64,000 nucleotides of DNA from positions 8,877,107 through 8,941,106 of the forward strand of contig OY759225.1 of NCBI GenBank assembly GCA_963662175.1, written 5' to 3'. Positions within the stretch are counted from its first letter, which is position 1; every line of letters starts with the position of its first letter. Below, one piece after another: positions 33,133 to 44,751 of this stretch. A program made the position numbers and the translations under genes. The notes under the pieces are model-generated. The model saw only the letters and a list, made by a program, of their open reading frames with translations, did not search any database and was not told the DNA's origin. Source of the stretch: Aradus depressus (lineage: Eukaryota > Arthropoda > Insecta > Hemiptera > Aradidae).

Positions 33133-33960
33133 TAATATACCTTCAATATTGTATCATAACAGGACGAAAACTTGCCAGTGTCCCTGGCCAGAAATCGTCT
33201 AACTTCGGTTTCGTCATATTCTTCGTACTATTGAAACATTCTTCAGTTTTGATCAAATCGATGCTAGCTCCCTCACCAGTCGATTCTAAAACAAAGTGAC
33301 AAATATACCTTCAATACTTTATTATTATTATTTAAAATATATATTCTTACAAACATGGGGGAAGGTTACATCTTTTTACAAACAGGATATAAATAAATAT
33401 AAAAAAAATACTTTTTGAAAATATCGAATGAAAACTCACTGTAGTATGTTCACATATTTAATCCACTGTCCCTGGATATCCGATGGAACAACTTTACAAA
33501 ATCATAACCAAAAAATAACCTTTCGCAATGTCTTCGAGATCCTACCGCCATATTGGATTATTTTTCAAACAGAACGAATACTTACCAGTCATCATATTCT
33601 TCGGTTTTGTCATCATATTCTTCAGTTTTGTCATCATATTCTAAGACAAATGAAAAGAAGATAATAATGATAATATGTAATGGCACTATAGGTTGACATT
33701 TGCTTGGAAATTAGTTTTTTATAGGATTTGTTGTCGTTTATTTCACCTGTTGGTCATTCTGCATCAAATCGACCAAAATAATTTGATAGGTACTTAATTA
33801 TAATTATTTTTGCAGAGCTATTTGAAACACTTGGCTACCATCTTGGTATCATACCGAAAGTACTCCCATATTTTATATATATTTTATGAAATAAACAACA
33901 TTTTTAAAAAACAAACGTTTGTCTTTATTTTTTTAAATAAAAATCCCCCTAATCCCCCCA
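33133..33960. other. Non-coding stretch
   Basis: Holds a short tandem array of TCATCATATTCTTCGGTTTTG-like units (about 33,588-33,642) related to a block near 33,200, and the 3' half of the inverted-repeat family seen at 29.7 kb (about 33,853-33,900). Confidence 0.45.
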
Positions 33961-34665
33961 CAGTGCTGTTGGCTACCTACGCTGATGACACCTTGCTAAT
34001 ATCACAACACCGAGAACTGTCTTCAGCCGTGGATATCCTTCAACCATGTGTGGAAGTCTTGGCGTATTGGTTCAACAGGTGGAAACTTAGGGTTAATGGG
34101 GGCCAACATTTTCTCTCTTCGAAGAATAGACACTACCACATTGACAAAACTACACATGAACAACGTTTTCATAGACTACATTCCTAACCACGAAAAAATT
34201 AAATATCTTGGAATTCATTTGGACACAAAATTAACATGGAATCACCACATAAACAACAAACTCACGCAAGCATATACCAGACTATCGCAACTCTACCTCC
34301 TCATCAACAGAAGATCGCCACTCAAGTACACTTGCAGCATTCTTCTCTACGCATCATTACTCAGACCACTATTCACATATGCAGCACCCATCTGGCTAAC
34401 AACAAACATTCAAAAACTTCGAAGATTTGAAAACAAGGTTCTCCGTTTGGCAGTAAAAGCACCCTGGTTCGTCCGGAACACCCAAATTCGTCGAGAAACC
34501 GACCTTCCAGATATCGCAGAATTCCTGAAAAGAATTACCACGTCTCACCACGAAGGGCTGTCATTGGTCTCAGGAGCTCAATTTTATCGATTGGGCCAAC
34601 CAACCCAAAACAGAAGGCTAAAACCTCGCCTTTACCAGGACACCTTGTACTCAACTATTTATTAA
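33961..34665 (+). pseudogene. Jockey-type LINE, reverse transcriptase C-terminal half
   Basis: Begins at LLATYADDTLLISQHREL with an intact YADD catalytic motif, then YWFNRWKLRVN. A frameshift near 34,100 follows. The next frame gives IKYLGIHLDTKLTWNHHINN, PLFTYAAPIWLTT, LRLAVKAPWFVRNTQIRRET and LPDIAEFLKRI, ending with a stop at 34,663-34,665 and a T-rich tract. Domain order and motifs are those of Jockey-clade LINEs. The copy is 5'-truncated exactly before the YADD region, like the one at 20.6 kb. It is inactive. Confidence 0.9.
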
Positions 34666-34966
34666 ATATTTTTTTTTTTTTTTTTTTGCTGTGTAGAGTG
34701 CTTTGTGCACTGGAAACAGAAATAAAGTTGTGTTTTTAAAATAATATATGTTCCCTGCCTCCATGTTTCCGGTTTTGTTGTTATTGTTATATGCTTCAAT
34801 TTTTTTATTATTATTGCGCGTTTTGCGCTGAACCACCTAAAAGTTTTTCTTTCCTTATGCTTCAAATGAAAATATTTCATTTGTCTTAGTTTTTGAATGA
34901 AAGTGCGAACAATTCTTATAAGTAAACCAGGTAGGTAAGGAAAGGATGATGACTATTGAGGGGATC

Positions 34967-35236
34967 TTCTTAGTTGAGGAACGCGGACATATTGTGCAAT
35001 TTGTAATAAATAAAACAAACTTATTTTTTGAAATATTGTCTATTCCACTAAAGATATTTATAAAAATAAATCTACTTAGTTCATAACTAGACCTGACGAT
35101 GGTGTGAGGCTGAAACCGGTAGTTTTATTTTTATAAATATCTTTAGTGGAATAGACAATATTTCAAAAAATAAGTTTGTTTTATTTATTTATTACAAATT
35201 CCACAATATGTCCGCGTTCCTCAACTTAGAAGTTGA
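34967..35236. mobile_element. Penelope terminal palindrome with hammerhead centre
   Basis: Arms of about 100 bp (CTTAGTTGAGGAACGCGGAC ... and its complement) enclose a 20-bp spacer and one hammerhead-like motif. The right arm equals the 3' region of the GIY-YIG copy at 54.2 kb, tying the palindrome to that Penelope family. No coding sequence. Confidence 0.82.
35089..35125 (+). ncRNA. Hammerhead-like ribozyme variant, Penelope family 1
   Basis: CTGACGA, T, hairpin GGT-GTGAG-GCT (wobble pairs), GAAA, stem III AC-CG-GT, A at the cleavage site, stem I of four pairs (AGAC with GTTT). Confidence 0.72.
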
Positions 35237-35264
35237 AAAATAATGTCGTAATTTTTTTTTTTTT

Positions 35265-35420
35265 TTGACATGAAAACGTCTATTTGCTCGTTAAGCACAG
35301 TGATAGCCGGTCAAACTTTCTTGTGTTACAGAATAAATGGATAGAGCATGTCTGTACGTGTTTGTTGTGCAGTGTTTGTTTTGTCTGTGACGTTATCGGG
35401 CTAGTGTTTTTTCTTATTTA
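35265..35420 (+). mobile_element. DNA-transposon end fragment
   Basis: Contains GCTCGTTAAGCACAGTGATA, CCGGTC, CTTTCTTGTGTTACA and later TTTGTTGTGCAGTGTTTGTT, all shared with the inverted copy at about 42,490-42,700. Confidence 0.55.
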
Positions 35421-36192
35421 CAAACAGATATTTACAACTGCATAAAATCTAATACAACAAGCAAATGTGCTAATGGAGAAATAATATTTTATTTATTGAG
35501 GGGATGGTTTATATATTATATCGGAAATGTACGAGGAGTCTGTGACAATAGGAACTGACAGGTTATATAATAGTCTGAAATTAAGATGATCTAATATAAA
35601 TTTGAATAAAGAAGATGAACTACAGTTTACAGTTGTGTTCATGACCGCACAGGATGAAATGTTTAGAACTATCAGAGCTCAAGCCACATAAAACTCGAGC
35701 TACCTCGAAGGTTATAAGATGAAAAACACAATTTAGCTTTATCTGTCCCACTTTAACCTGTATTCCTTTATAGTTCAATTTCCCAGATGAGGATAAGCTT
35801 GCCTTTCTGTTAATGGAGATACACTCAGTATAATGTTAGTTCTTGTTATAACATATAACAGACATGGGGTCACAGACGAAGAGGATAAGGAGTCTCAAGT
35901 CTCAGTCTATCTTACATGTCCGAATACATTTTTTACGTTTTGTGTCGATATAGTGAAAATACTAATAAATAAAATTAAAAAGATGATAAAAAAAAGTATT
36001 TTTATATCGAACATTTCATTTTAGTCAATAAGTATTGATGTCAATAGATCATAGATCAAATATTCTTCTACTCAGACATATAGTAATACAGCACATTCAT
36101 GTTATGTTATATTGATTTCATAGAACTTATTATATTTTTATATTATTTTGGTTTCTTGTAATTTTTTCGTTTTCAAGTATATCCACAGTTAG
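35421..36192. other. Non-coding stretch
   Basis: Nothing recognised. Confidence 0.45.
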
Positions 36193-36406
36193 AGGGCGCC
36201 GGTAGCTCAGTAGTATGCGTGCTTGCCTTTTGAGCTCAAGATCGTGGGTTCCAAACCCGATCGAGGCCCTAAGTTTATTTTATCTGGGAGGTAAAATAAA
36301 CTTAAGCACGCCGTCCTTCGGATAGGACGTTAAGCGATGGTCCCGAGCCTGTATAATGTCAGGTACTCGTTAAAGACCCCTGCCCTAGGCGTATAAAAAT
36401 TTAGGA
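36193..36406 (+). repeat. SINE-A copy, 3'-truncated
   Basis: Complete GGCGCC head and both boxes; ends after AAAAATTTAGG. Confidence 0.92.
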
Positions 36407-36477
36407 CCATAAACTAATTACTCAAAACTATATCAGTCTTTTTTTCTGTTTTATTATTGGCCATTATTTATATCGAT

Positions 36478-36780
36478 GTTATTTTGGGCATATATATGTA
36501 CCTACATATAAATAAATAAAGGTACTTTTGCGTAGTACAACTTAAGCCTAAAAAACACTTCTCTCTCTGACTGTCCTACTCCACAACACAACTTAGACTG
36601 TTTCACACTATTTAAAACAGCAGATCGTCGTCTTTTGTTCTCCATTCATTGGTTGTTCACATTTCGTTTTAAAACAAAATGCGACTAGTCCATTTTTTAA
36701 TATTTATTCGCTATTTAAGTTACTTAACTCCTAACAGCTGTTTTTATATAAATAAATATAATTAATTTTATAATATGTAT
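36478..36780 (+). repeat. Repeat family T (possible solo LTR)
   Basis: Shares with 40,618-41,225 and 53,845-54,045 a TTTTGGGCATATATATG start, TATAAATAAATAAAGGTAC, CACTTCTCTCTCTGACTGTC, GACTGTTTCACACTATTTAA and CTAACAGCTGTTTTTAT. TATA-like box near the start and the lack of coding sequence suggest a solo LTR, unproven. Confidence 0.5.
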
Positions 36781-36792
36781 ATTAATACTCTT

Positions 36793-37134
36793 AGGTTAGG
36801 TTTTATGACTTATGCCCGGGCATTAACAATGAGGTCATATCGCCTACTACCAGAGCGCTCTTTCGTCACTCTGGTGGACATGAGCCCGACTCTATTGTGG
36901 GAGTTCTAAATTTTGCCTACCCTACATTTTTATTCATCTAGGGTAGGGGTCTTTAACGAGTACCTGACATCGTACAGGCTCGGGACCATCGCTTAACGTC
37001 CCATCCGAAGGACGGCGAGCTTACGTGTATTTTACCTCCCAGATAAAATAAACTAAGGGCCTCGGTCGGGTTACGAACCCACGACCTTGAGCTCAGAAGT
37101 CAAGCACGCATACCACTGAGCTACCGGCACCCTC
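36793..37134 (-). repeat. SINE-A, full length
   Basis: Flanked by ATTAATACTCTT (36,781-36,792 and 37,135-37,146); inserted at the end of a family T copy. Confidence 0.95.
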
Positions 37135-37146
37135 ATTAATACTCTT

Positions 37147-37985
37147 AATGTGTATAAATTTATGCCAGTATGAAATGATTTTCCAAAGTGGAAGGAGGGG
37201 AGTAAAAATGTGGTTGGTATAAAAAAAAAAATGTATGTTATGGCCACATCACATATATTTTTATTTTTTTAATTAGAAGGTAGAAGGATATCACACAGCA
37301 TTAATAATTATTTCGTTGAATGACAGAGATAATCCATGTTTATGTTGTAAATAGCTGGATAATAATAACAAATTTTAAACAGGGGACCTAATTAGTGACT
37401 AAAAATTCTATACACCTAATATCTTTTTATCAGAAGCCGGATTTTGTGCAGCAAAAAAATTAAAAAACATGACATTAACTGTTTTTCTACGGAAAAAAAT
37501 TTGATCTTATTTGTAAATTAAATAACTCTTAAAAAAAAAGCCTAAAGGAATTTATTTATACAATTTATAAAAAATATTTACTGAAAACAATTTTTTTTTT
37601 ACCTCCTTGTTTCAATTGCAAAAGCATAAATGTATAAATTGATTTAAAAAATACTAGAGATATGTAAAATACAAAACAGTTTACCACATTACTCGAGGTC
37701 GAGAATATGACTTCAATTTAAATGTATGTATGTATATTTTTTTGTTGAGCATTTAGTGCGTTAAAATTTACTACTAAATACATTTCAAAATTCTTGTCTG
37801 AAAAACTGTGACGCCTGTCGCTAAGTATGATGTCTTGTGATGGGGCATTTTTTGTAGCTGCTTATAATGTCTGGTTGTAGCCTCTGAAAGGTTATTTTTA
37901 CTTTGTTGTTATCACGTGTTTAAAATTTCATAATTATCATTAATAATTATTAACACTGGATAACTATCCTTTTTACTTTTTATAA
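37147..37985. other. Non-coding stretch
   Basis: AT-rich; no gene. The left terminal repeat of the Merlin-like element is expected here but was not identified. Confidence 0.45.
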
Positions 37986-38374
37986 TTTGAAAAGAATATT
38001 TAGAAGAATTAACAGTCAAGAAGAGAAATTTTTACAAACATTTGAAATTGTTCAAAGTGGAAAGTTCAGTTTTGGGCCACCAATGAAATGGAAATGCAAT
38101 AAATCAAAATGTAGACAAGAAAAACGACTAAAAACAGATAATTGATTAGAAGGTAGAATAAAAATAGCTAATGTTGTAGATGTATTTATTGTTGGTCTAA
38201 AGAACTCACAAGTGTTAACTTCTGTGAGAAAGAACTCAATATGTGTAAAGAAGCTGTTATTGACTACAACAATTATTTAAGAGAAGTTTGTATTTGGAAA
38301 ATGGAATCAGTAAATACAAAAATAGGTGGTCAAGGGTTTTTTGTAGAAATAGATGAAACATTGTATACAAAGTA

Positions 38375-38843
38375 GATGTTGATTAGCGACTGTAGATTCT
38401 AATTGTAGGAATATTGAGGGTCAGTCAAAGATGGAAAAAAACACTATTCAGATGCCAACGTTTCGATATATTTTATATCATCATCAGGGCCTACAAACAT
38501 GGGGGGGAATCAAGATTAGAATCAAAAATGAACAAAAAAAAAAAAGTTTTTTGTTGATAAACATTACTGAAAAAAATACACTATAACAAGTTAAAAATTG
38601 AAACTGACTTACTATGAATAATTACTAAACATTAAAATTAAATATGAATACATTACTAAACATAAACATTAATAATGGAAATAGACAAATAGGTGGAACA
38701 TAATAAAGAGTAAACATTAAAATGACTTACTATGAATAAGCAGGGTTGGGGAGAAGACATGTACACTGAATGGAGTCTTACATTGCAATGAAATGGTAAA
38801 AAATAATACTAGGGTGCTAAAGGAAACAGGTACAGGGAGCTCG
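38375..38843. mobile_element. Hammerhead-bearing insertion inside the Merlin transposase
   Basis: The transposase sequence GAAACATTGTATACAAAG at the left recurs as GAAGCATTGTATACAAAA at the right, an imperfect target duplication of about 15 bp. The 470 bp between them have no long frame and hold one hammerhead-like motif. The long duplication indicates retroposition, fitting a short Penelope-type derivative. Confidence 0.7.
38454..38490 (-). ncRNA. Hammerhead-like ribozyme variant with loopless stem III
   Basis: Minus strand: CTGATGA, T, hairpin GATATA-AAA-TATATC (six perfect pairs), GAAA, then ACGT, T at the cleavage site, stem I of three pairs (GCC with GGC). ACGT leaves no room for a loop, so stem III can only form between two molecules. 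Confidence 0.7.
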
Positions 38844-39216
38844 GAAGCATTGTATACAAAAAGGAAGAATGCTGGCAGAGTAAGTATTACCGCAACAGTG
38901 GATGTTTGTCGGTAAATGCTGAGAGAGAAATGAATGTTCCAGACAGAAGTCAACATATATTGTTAGGTATAATTATAGAAAAAATAAAACCTGGAACATA
39001 CTATAGTAAGTGATAACTGGAAAAGTTATTGAAATATATCAAATAAAGGTTATAACCATTTTTCCGTCCATCAGTAAAATTTTGTGGATCCCGAATCTCT
39101 CCAAAATACACAAAAAATAGAAAGATTGTGGGGATCTGCAAAATATGTTAATAAAAAAAGAAGAGAGACTGACCGAAATTATCTGACATCATACTTGGCA
39201 GAGTTTATGTGAAAAG

Positions 39217-40001
39217 ACCCTTTTTTCAAAAATTAAAATACATAAAGTAAATATATACATATAAATATATGTAAATAAAGTATCAAATAGAAAATATGTT
39301 TTATTTAAAATATAACCTTCCAAAAAATGAAAAAATATCGACATCCGTCAAAATATGGACATGTTGCAAAATCGATAACTAGTAACTGCTCGGGGTTAGC
39401 AGACCAGTTCCACATTATACTATTTATCTTTAAAAAATTAATAATTGATAAACTAAAAAACAAATCTATGAGTGAAGCTCTTTTTAAATAAATAACTTCA
39501 GACATAAAATAGATTTTACTTTACTCTGTACCAATTATATCTATACATAAAAAAATTAAATTAGAAGAGATGCCAGAAATTAATAAATGATGTCCCGATG
39601 TGGTACGTTGCTTTCCAAAGGTAGAAATCACAAGTTCTGATAGCCTAAATTACTTCAGAGATTGTAGGAAAAAAAAAATTAAATCAATTTAAATATTAAA
39701 AAATAAACTAATATATTAGAAAAAATTTAAAAAAATTAGGCCATCCTCAAAACCAAATATTTACATACCCTCTGACGTCAGATCAAAAAAAAATATCTTA
39801 TACTAATTTAAACTCCATCTCTCTGTTAGTTTTAAATCACTTTACAGTATTTATATCATAAACTGTACCACATTCCAACACTCATATTGCATTTATATAA
39901 ACTGAAAAAAAAAACCCCAGAGCGTGTTTGGACGTGCGGTCTGGCCAAGTTCCCAACGTAGTAGACTGACTGTCAAATCATTCCGTTCTCATTCATTTGG
40001 T
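39217..40001. other. Non-coding stretch
   Basis: AT-rich; the minus frame at 39,305-39,505 has no recognised similarity. Confidence 0.45.
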
Positions 40002-40617
40002 GCAGTGTTACCAGATCTGGAACAAGGGATTGCGGATTCGAGCGTTTGGAATTGCGGTATGAACCGAAAAAATGCGGAATTTTTAAAATATACAATTAAT
40101 AGTCTATTTAACAAAAAAAAAACAAAAAAAAAACAAAAGGAACAAAACTGATCAGTGTTTCAAAAAATATAGAAGAATATAAGTAGATAGAAAAATATGA
40201 TTTATTTAAATTTCAGTAAATAAAATTTGGTTTTTATACGTACGAAATAATCAACATTTTAGATTTTGCAATTTCAGATTAGGCAATTTTAGATTGGGCA
40301 TTTTAGATTGCACTTTACAGATCGTCACAAGATTCGAAACTAGACAATATATTTTCATTTGTGCCTTCTTCAAGCGAATTGACTGTTTCAACCGTCGGGT
40401 TTTCATGTGATGTCGGTGTTGGCTTGTATGTATGTTTGTTTGTCATATTTTCTGCCATAGAAGTTGTAGGTTTGAAATTAACGCAACAGCCGCCAAGTTT
40501 CCGGACTGCTAACAGGACTCCATTGATGGTGGGGTAATGAGGCGATTCCTCTTCTTCGTCTTTATGTTGTTGACTTTAGAAAATATCCTCACACAATCTG
40601 CGTTTAATTTGAATATC
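40002..40617 (-). pseudogene. hAT transposase C-terminal remnant
   Basis: Two adjoining minus-strand frames: the upstream one gives CVRIFSKVNNIKTKKRNRLI, the downstream one (stop at 40,315-40,317) gives TINGVLLAVRKLGGCCVNFK and an acidic end SSFESCDDL. The (A/V)ERxFSkvN.iKtk.RNRL signature is the hAT C-terminal dimerisation domain. A frameshift lies between the two parts (around 40,525). Beyond the stop, at about 40,002, CAGTGTTACCAGATCTGG may be the 3' terminal repeat (CAGTGTTGCCA type). The upstream side is cut by a family T repeat at about 40,618. Confidence 0.65.
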
Positions 40618-41225
40618 GAACTTTTATATTTTGGGCTTATATATGTGCATATAAATAAAAAGTAGGTACATTTTCTCTTTTACGTATTTCCAATGTTATA
40701 ATTTATCTCCTCTACATCTTCTCTCACTCAGACTGGTTCACTACACCTCAACCCTAAAAACACTTCTCTCTCTGGACTGTCCACTTTCTCATCTCAACTT
40801 AGACTGTTTCACACTATTTAAAACAGCTGTCGTCGTCTTTTGTACTCCATTCATGTTTGTTCATATTTCGTTTTAAAACAAAGTTCATCTTTGTATATTT
40901 ATTCACTATTTAAGTTACTTCTCTAGGAGGTAAAATAAACTTAAGCATGCCGTCCTTCGGATGGGACGTTAAGCGATGGTCCCGAGCCTGTACGATGTCA
41001 GGTACTCGTTAAAGACCCCTACCCTAGATGAATAAAAATTTAGGGTAGGCAAAATTTAGGACTCCCACAGTAGAGTCGGGCTCATGTCCACCAGAGTGAC
41101 GAAAGAGCGCTCTGGTAGTAGGCGATATGACCTCGTAGTTAAAGCCCGGGCATGAGTCATAAAACCTAAGTTACTTCACTCCTAACAGCTGTTTTTATAC
41201 AAATAACAATAATTAATTCTATAAT
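40618..41225 (+). repeat. Repeat family T with SINE inserted
   Basis: Same blocks as 36,478-36,780; the copy is interrupted at AAGTTACTT by a SINE-A. Confidence 0.55.
40921..41169 (+). repeat. SINE-A copy, 5'-truncated
   Basis: Starts at CTAGGAGGTAAAATAAAC, lacks the tRNA-like head, has the AAAACCTAA tail. Flanked by GTTACTT (40,914-40,920 and 41,170-41,176). Confidence 0.93.
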
Positions 41226-42029
41226 ACATCAATAATCCTAATGTGTGTAAATTTTTTTTACATCACAGTGGTCTCATTTATCGATAGTTTTCGGCCAGTA
41301 AAATTTTAGTGCTATTTTACTCTCTTATGGAAAAAGGATAAACAAGTGTAGGAATTAGAAGGTGAGACTTCAAATTTTTGGCATAAGGATCACTCAAAAC
41401 TGGGTAAGCCCCTAATGTGAAATAGGTACCTTATGGCAGGGATTTTTACCCCCAAAAGTGAATATATTATTGTCATATTTTATATATGCATATATATTTG
41501 TATTTTAATCATTACATGCTAATTCAAAATTTTTCTTTTATTAAAGATTTCAATTTGAGACGAAATTTTATTTTTAATGTTTTCGATATTTTAAGAAATA
41601 ACTGTAAAGGAGGGACAGGGAAAAAACCCCGTGGGGGTTGAAAAAGGATACCTACTTCTTCTCTAATTAAAATGCAATAGCAATATTCAAATTATTTTTA
41701 TGATTTAAATTTTTTCCCCTAGAGCTTTGAGGGTTGAGACTCCATTTGTGCTGGCCCTACACGGATAATAGGGCCATTAAAACCCTTCAGTGATGATTTT
41801 CATGCAGGGAAAATTTAAACATAAAGGATCAAACAAATTATTATTCATAAAAGGACTCGATGTAGGGGGTAGCGGTCTTTCGTATGAAGATTGCTATTTT
41901 AAACTCTCATTTCTATGGTAATTTTGAGTTCATGAGACAGTCTGGTCAGTTTCAATCAGTAGTTTCATGAATATCAGAGAGACTTCTATTATTTAAAGGC
42001 AAACGTAACACAGACCCACATTCATGCTT
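41226..42029. other. Non-coding stretch
   Basis: No gene or repeat family recognised. Confidence 0.45.
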
Positions 42030-42710
42030 TCAAAGAATAATAATAAATAAATAAATACCTGAAAAAAAAAAAAAAAAAAACATTAAGGCGTAGTCAAGGT
42101 CCACACCGTAGATTTTCCGTAAAAACGTCGGGATAAAATCATTTTCCATTTTCTTTTCGATGCTGGCGTAGCTCTTGCATGTGCTCGGCACTAGACTTTC
42201 TAGGTTTTCTTTAAATTCATTTTGATGCGAGCTTTCCTCTGATTTGCGTTTTCTATAATTCCGCGCATGTTTACCATTCATATGAGACGACATCTTTAAT
42301 TTTTTTGCAATTTTCAATTTAATACTGATTTTTACATATATTTCGGCGAATATTTTAATTGTTTCACTTTGAGTCCTAGTAGTGCTTCTCAAGCTCTTTA
42401 CAATGACACCCGAATCAACGTCCTATCTAAAGGCATTATCATGCTACACTAATTTCTAATTTTACACAACGCTAATTCGCAACAATCATCGCCGACGCCC
42501 ACACTAGCCCGATAACGTCAGAGGAAAAACAAACACTGCACAACAAACACGTGCAGACATGCTCTATCCATTGTGACCTCTACCGTTGTTATCGCATTAT
42601 TAGTCTCGTATTTATTATCGATTGAAATCTGACGGTATTTTGTAACACAAGAAAGTCTGACCGGCTATCACTGTGCTTAACGAGCCAATAGACTTTTTCA
42701 CTTAAAAAAA
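42030..42710 (-). mobile_element. DNA-transposon 5' end with start of a coding frame
   Basis: The right part (42,490-42,700) is an inverted copy of the transposon end at 35.3 kb. Reading leftward on the minus strand, a frame follows (42,392-42,030): MSSHMNGKHARNYRKRKSEE, then FKENLESLVPSTCKSY and FIPTFLRKIYGVDLDY, ending in a T/A-rich tract. The basic start resembles short N-terminal regions of hAT/ZMYM-type transposases, but I cannot assign it. An A-tract at 42,062-42,080 ends the likely coding part, so the last residues are not real. Confidence 0.4.
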
Positions 42711-42711
42711 A

Positions 42712-43130
42712 AAAGTCGTCGGTGAATCACAAGGAATGTACTTCCCCAGAACGAATTAATCAATTAACTTTTCGCCCCTCCTCCAAAACCAGTCGACCGT
42801 GTGCGCTAATAAACAATAGTTGACTTACATAGGGGCTCCTAAATCCTCACAATAAATTTTGTGTCGATAAATTTGGCAGTTATTAGAGTTTTTGGGTGGA
42901 GTTTGCCCTCTGTTCCCCCATTTTCCTTTGGCTGATTTCCCTGAAAATTAATAGGTGTTGTCCACATCGGGTTTTGAATTTACACATAAAATTTCGTGTC
43001 GATACATCAATTTGTTCAGAAGTTATCGTGTTCATAGCGTTAGGCAATTTTATTTTCCCACTTTTACGAAATATAGGGATTGTTATGTATTCGGTCGGAT
43101 ATTCGAAATTGATCCGGATTTTCATGAATT
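42712..43130 (+). repeat. Interspersed repeat family R, long copy
   Basis: Starts GTCGTCGGTGAATCACAAGG and includes all the blocks named for other copies, ending near TTATCGTGTTCATAG. Confidence 0.7.
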
Positions 43131-43182
43131 CAAATCTTTCTAAATTCAAAATAGGAAAAAAAAAAAATCATAAATTTGATAG

Positions 43183-43540
43183 AAGATATACATGGAACCC
43201 TCATACACGTCTCACTGAATCGTCGACTCAAAATGCTCTATGGACTTCTAATTAGACGATCAAAATTAGACATGACACAAAAACGGAACTGTTTCAGTCA
43301 AAAACCCTCAGACTGATAACACAGTGTCCCCCATACATAAACAACAGAACACTTCATAACTATCTCATGATATACACAGTACCCGAAACAATACTAACTA
43401 CTGTAATACTGTTTTTTTTAGCAAACTTTGCACAAATACAAACCCAGAAATACGTACCTACATTATCTTCACACTTACCACAAAACCCCCCACGAAGGTT
43501 GAAGAGAAGATGGAACCGCGACTTACTGCCACCTTAAATC
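43183..43540 (+). pseudogene. Jockey-type LINE, C-terminal remnant
   Basis: Starts RYTWNPHTRLTESST, the same TWNPHTRL motif as the copy at 22.9 kb, so probably the same family. Then, through frameshifts, SKTLRLITQCPPYINNRTLH-like sequence and a basic RRLKRRWNRDLLPP-like end before a stop near 43,540. The lariat-like thumb WAYG..LWG block is deleted. A T-rich 3' UTR runs to about 43,810, ending AAATAAAAGAC plus A residues. Confidence 0.7.
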
Positions 43541-43810
43541 CTATTTAATATTTTTTTACATTATTTTCATTTACTTTTATTCCTTTTTATTAATTAATTT
43601 ATTTTTTTTATTTTTTTATTTTATTTATTATATTTTTTTTTATGTTCTTGTCCAAATAATTAAGATAAATTTTCGTCCCGAGGACGTACCACTGGGAGGC
43701 TTTCCTCTCACATGCCATTCACGCCAACATATCAATACTTACCATGATAGATGCTGGTTGTTGCACCCTAGCAACAGTTGTATCTTCATAAATAAAAGAC
43801 AAAAAAAAAC

Positions 43811-44033
43811 CTTTACGAGGTTGTTATGTTATCGGTCGGAAATTCGATGTTGATCCGATTGAACCGGATTTTCATGGATTCAAACCTTTCTAAATTCAAA
43901 ATAGGAAACAAAAAATTCTGTCTATTGTGTTTGTGACCATAACTTCCGATACTCAGCATTTCGTATTTACTCAAAAATGAAAAAGTTTCTAAAAGGTTAT
44001 CAGTTCTCATGTGGTCGCAATTAGAGTTTAGAC
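43811..44033. other. Non-coding stretch before hAT element
   Basis: The block 43,830-43,910 (ATTTTCATGGATTCAAACCT and TTCTAAATTCAAAATAGGAA) repeats the end of the family R copy at about 43,080-43,160. Confidence 0.5.
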
Positions 44034-44743
44034 CATGTATGGGCAACCTTTGACATGTTGCGGGCCAAACTTTAGTGTGCAAATACGTTCGCGGGCCGCG
44101 TAGATGGTTCAAAATAAAATAACGTCGGACTTTAAAGTAGTGTTCATAATTTTTAGCGATAGATATCAGACATGAAATAATAAGACAATGTTATTATAAT
44201 ACAATTTATTAAAATAACAAAATGAAATGAAAAAAAAAAAGGTACAATATTATAATTAAATCGTGAAATTTGGAATTATTACAAACTACGAAAGTTAAGT
44301 AGCGACACCGAAATCAATGAGACACTTGAGCTTGAATTTGGGAAACTAATCCATTGATGTTTGAATTAATTCCACTGATACAAAGACGTAAAGAATTTTC
44401 CAAATTATCTTCAGTGAGCCTTGTACGATGTTTTGATTTATTAACTTTCATCATTGAAAAGAACTGTTCGCATTTATAAGGACTGCCAAATGCCCAAATC
44501 AATCAATCTTCTTGCGAATTTTCTAAGCTGCGGAAAATGGTCTTCTTCGAGGTATTTTTTGTAGAAATCGCACAACTCCACGTCAAACCCCATCCTACTC
44601 GATCTTCCTAATTTGGAGTGAGTGTGAGTAAGTAGTGTAATATTATTTTTTTTTAAATTGGGTTTTTCAAAATGTCTCGCGGGCCGGACCAAATCTTACA
44701 GCGGGCCGGATCCGGCCCGCGGGCCGGTTGTTGCCCACATATG
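44034..44743 (-). mobile_element. hAT element, deleted, 710 bp
   Basis: Flanked by the 8-bp direct repeat GTTTAGAC (44,026-44,033 and 44,744-44,751). Ends are inverted: CATGTATGGGCAACC on the left and CATATGTGGGCAACAACC read inward from the right. The subterminal part is rich in GCGGGCC motifs, common in this hAT group. It retains only the 3' end of a transposase. Confidence 0.9.
44314..44692 (-). pseudogene. hAT transposase C-terminus, GTF2IRD2-like
   Basis: Two overlapping minus frames: the first gives GFDVELCDFYKKYLEEDHFP and LRKFARRLI, the second FGSPYKCEQFFSMMKVNKSK then HRTRLTEDNLENSLRLCIS and ends SQIQAQVSH. FGS.Y.CEQ.FS.MK.NKSKHR.RLT is the hAT dimerisation segment seen in GTF2IRD2-like and related insect transposase genes. 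A frameshift (near 44,480) joins the two parts. The catalytic region is missing because of the internal deletion, so no activity is possible. Confidence 0.9.
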
Positions 44744-44751
44744 GTTTAGAC

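Larger units (their letters stand above)
38070..39216 (+). pseudogene. Merlin / ISXO2-like (IS1595-type) transposase, split and broken
   Basis: Recognisable blocks in order: a zinc-finger-like start MKWKCNKSKCRQEKRLKTDN; VIDYNNYLREVCIWKM, matching the family's VDW.N+.RE helix; then IGGQGFFVEIDETLYTK with the first catalytic Asp-Glu (ending 38,374). A 470-bp insertion follows. Coding resumes with EALYTKRKNAGR, then MNVPDRSQHILL, IIIEKIKPGTYYS, FVDPES, IERLWGSAKYVNKKRRETDR and SYLAEFM. These are the IDES, VPDRSA, I.PGT, VDP..GAHTQ..E..W and YL.EF.W blocks of Merlin transposases, which belong to the DDE group and in eukaryotes give 8-9 bp target duplications. Several frameshifts and stops are present; the element is dead. 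Confidence 0.85.
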
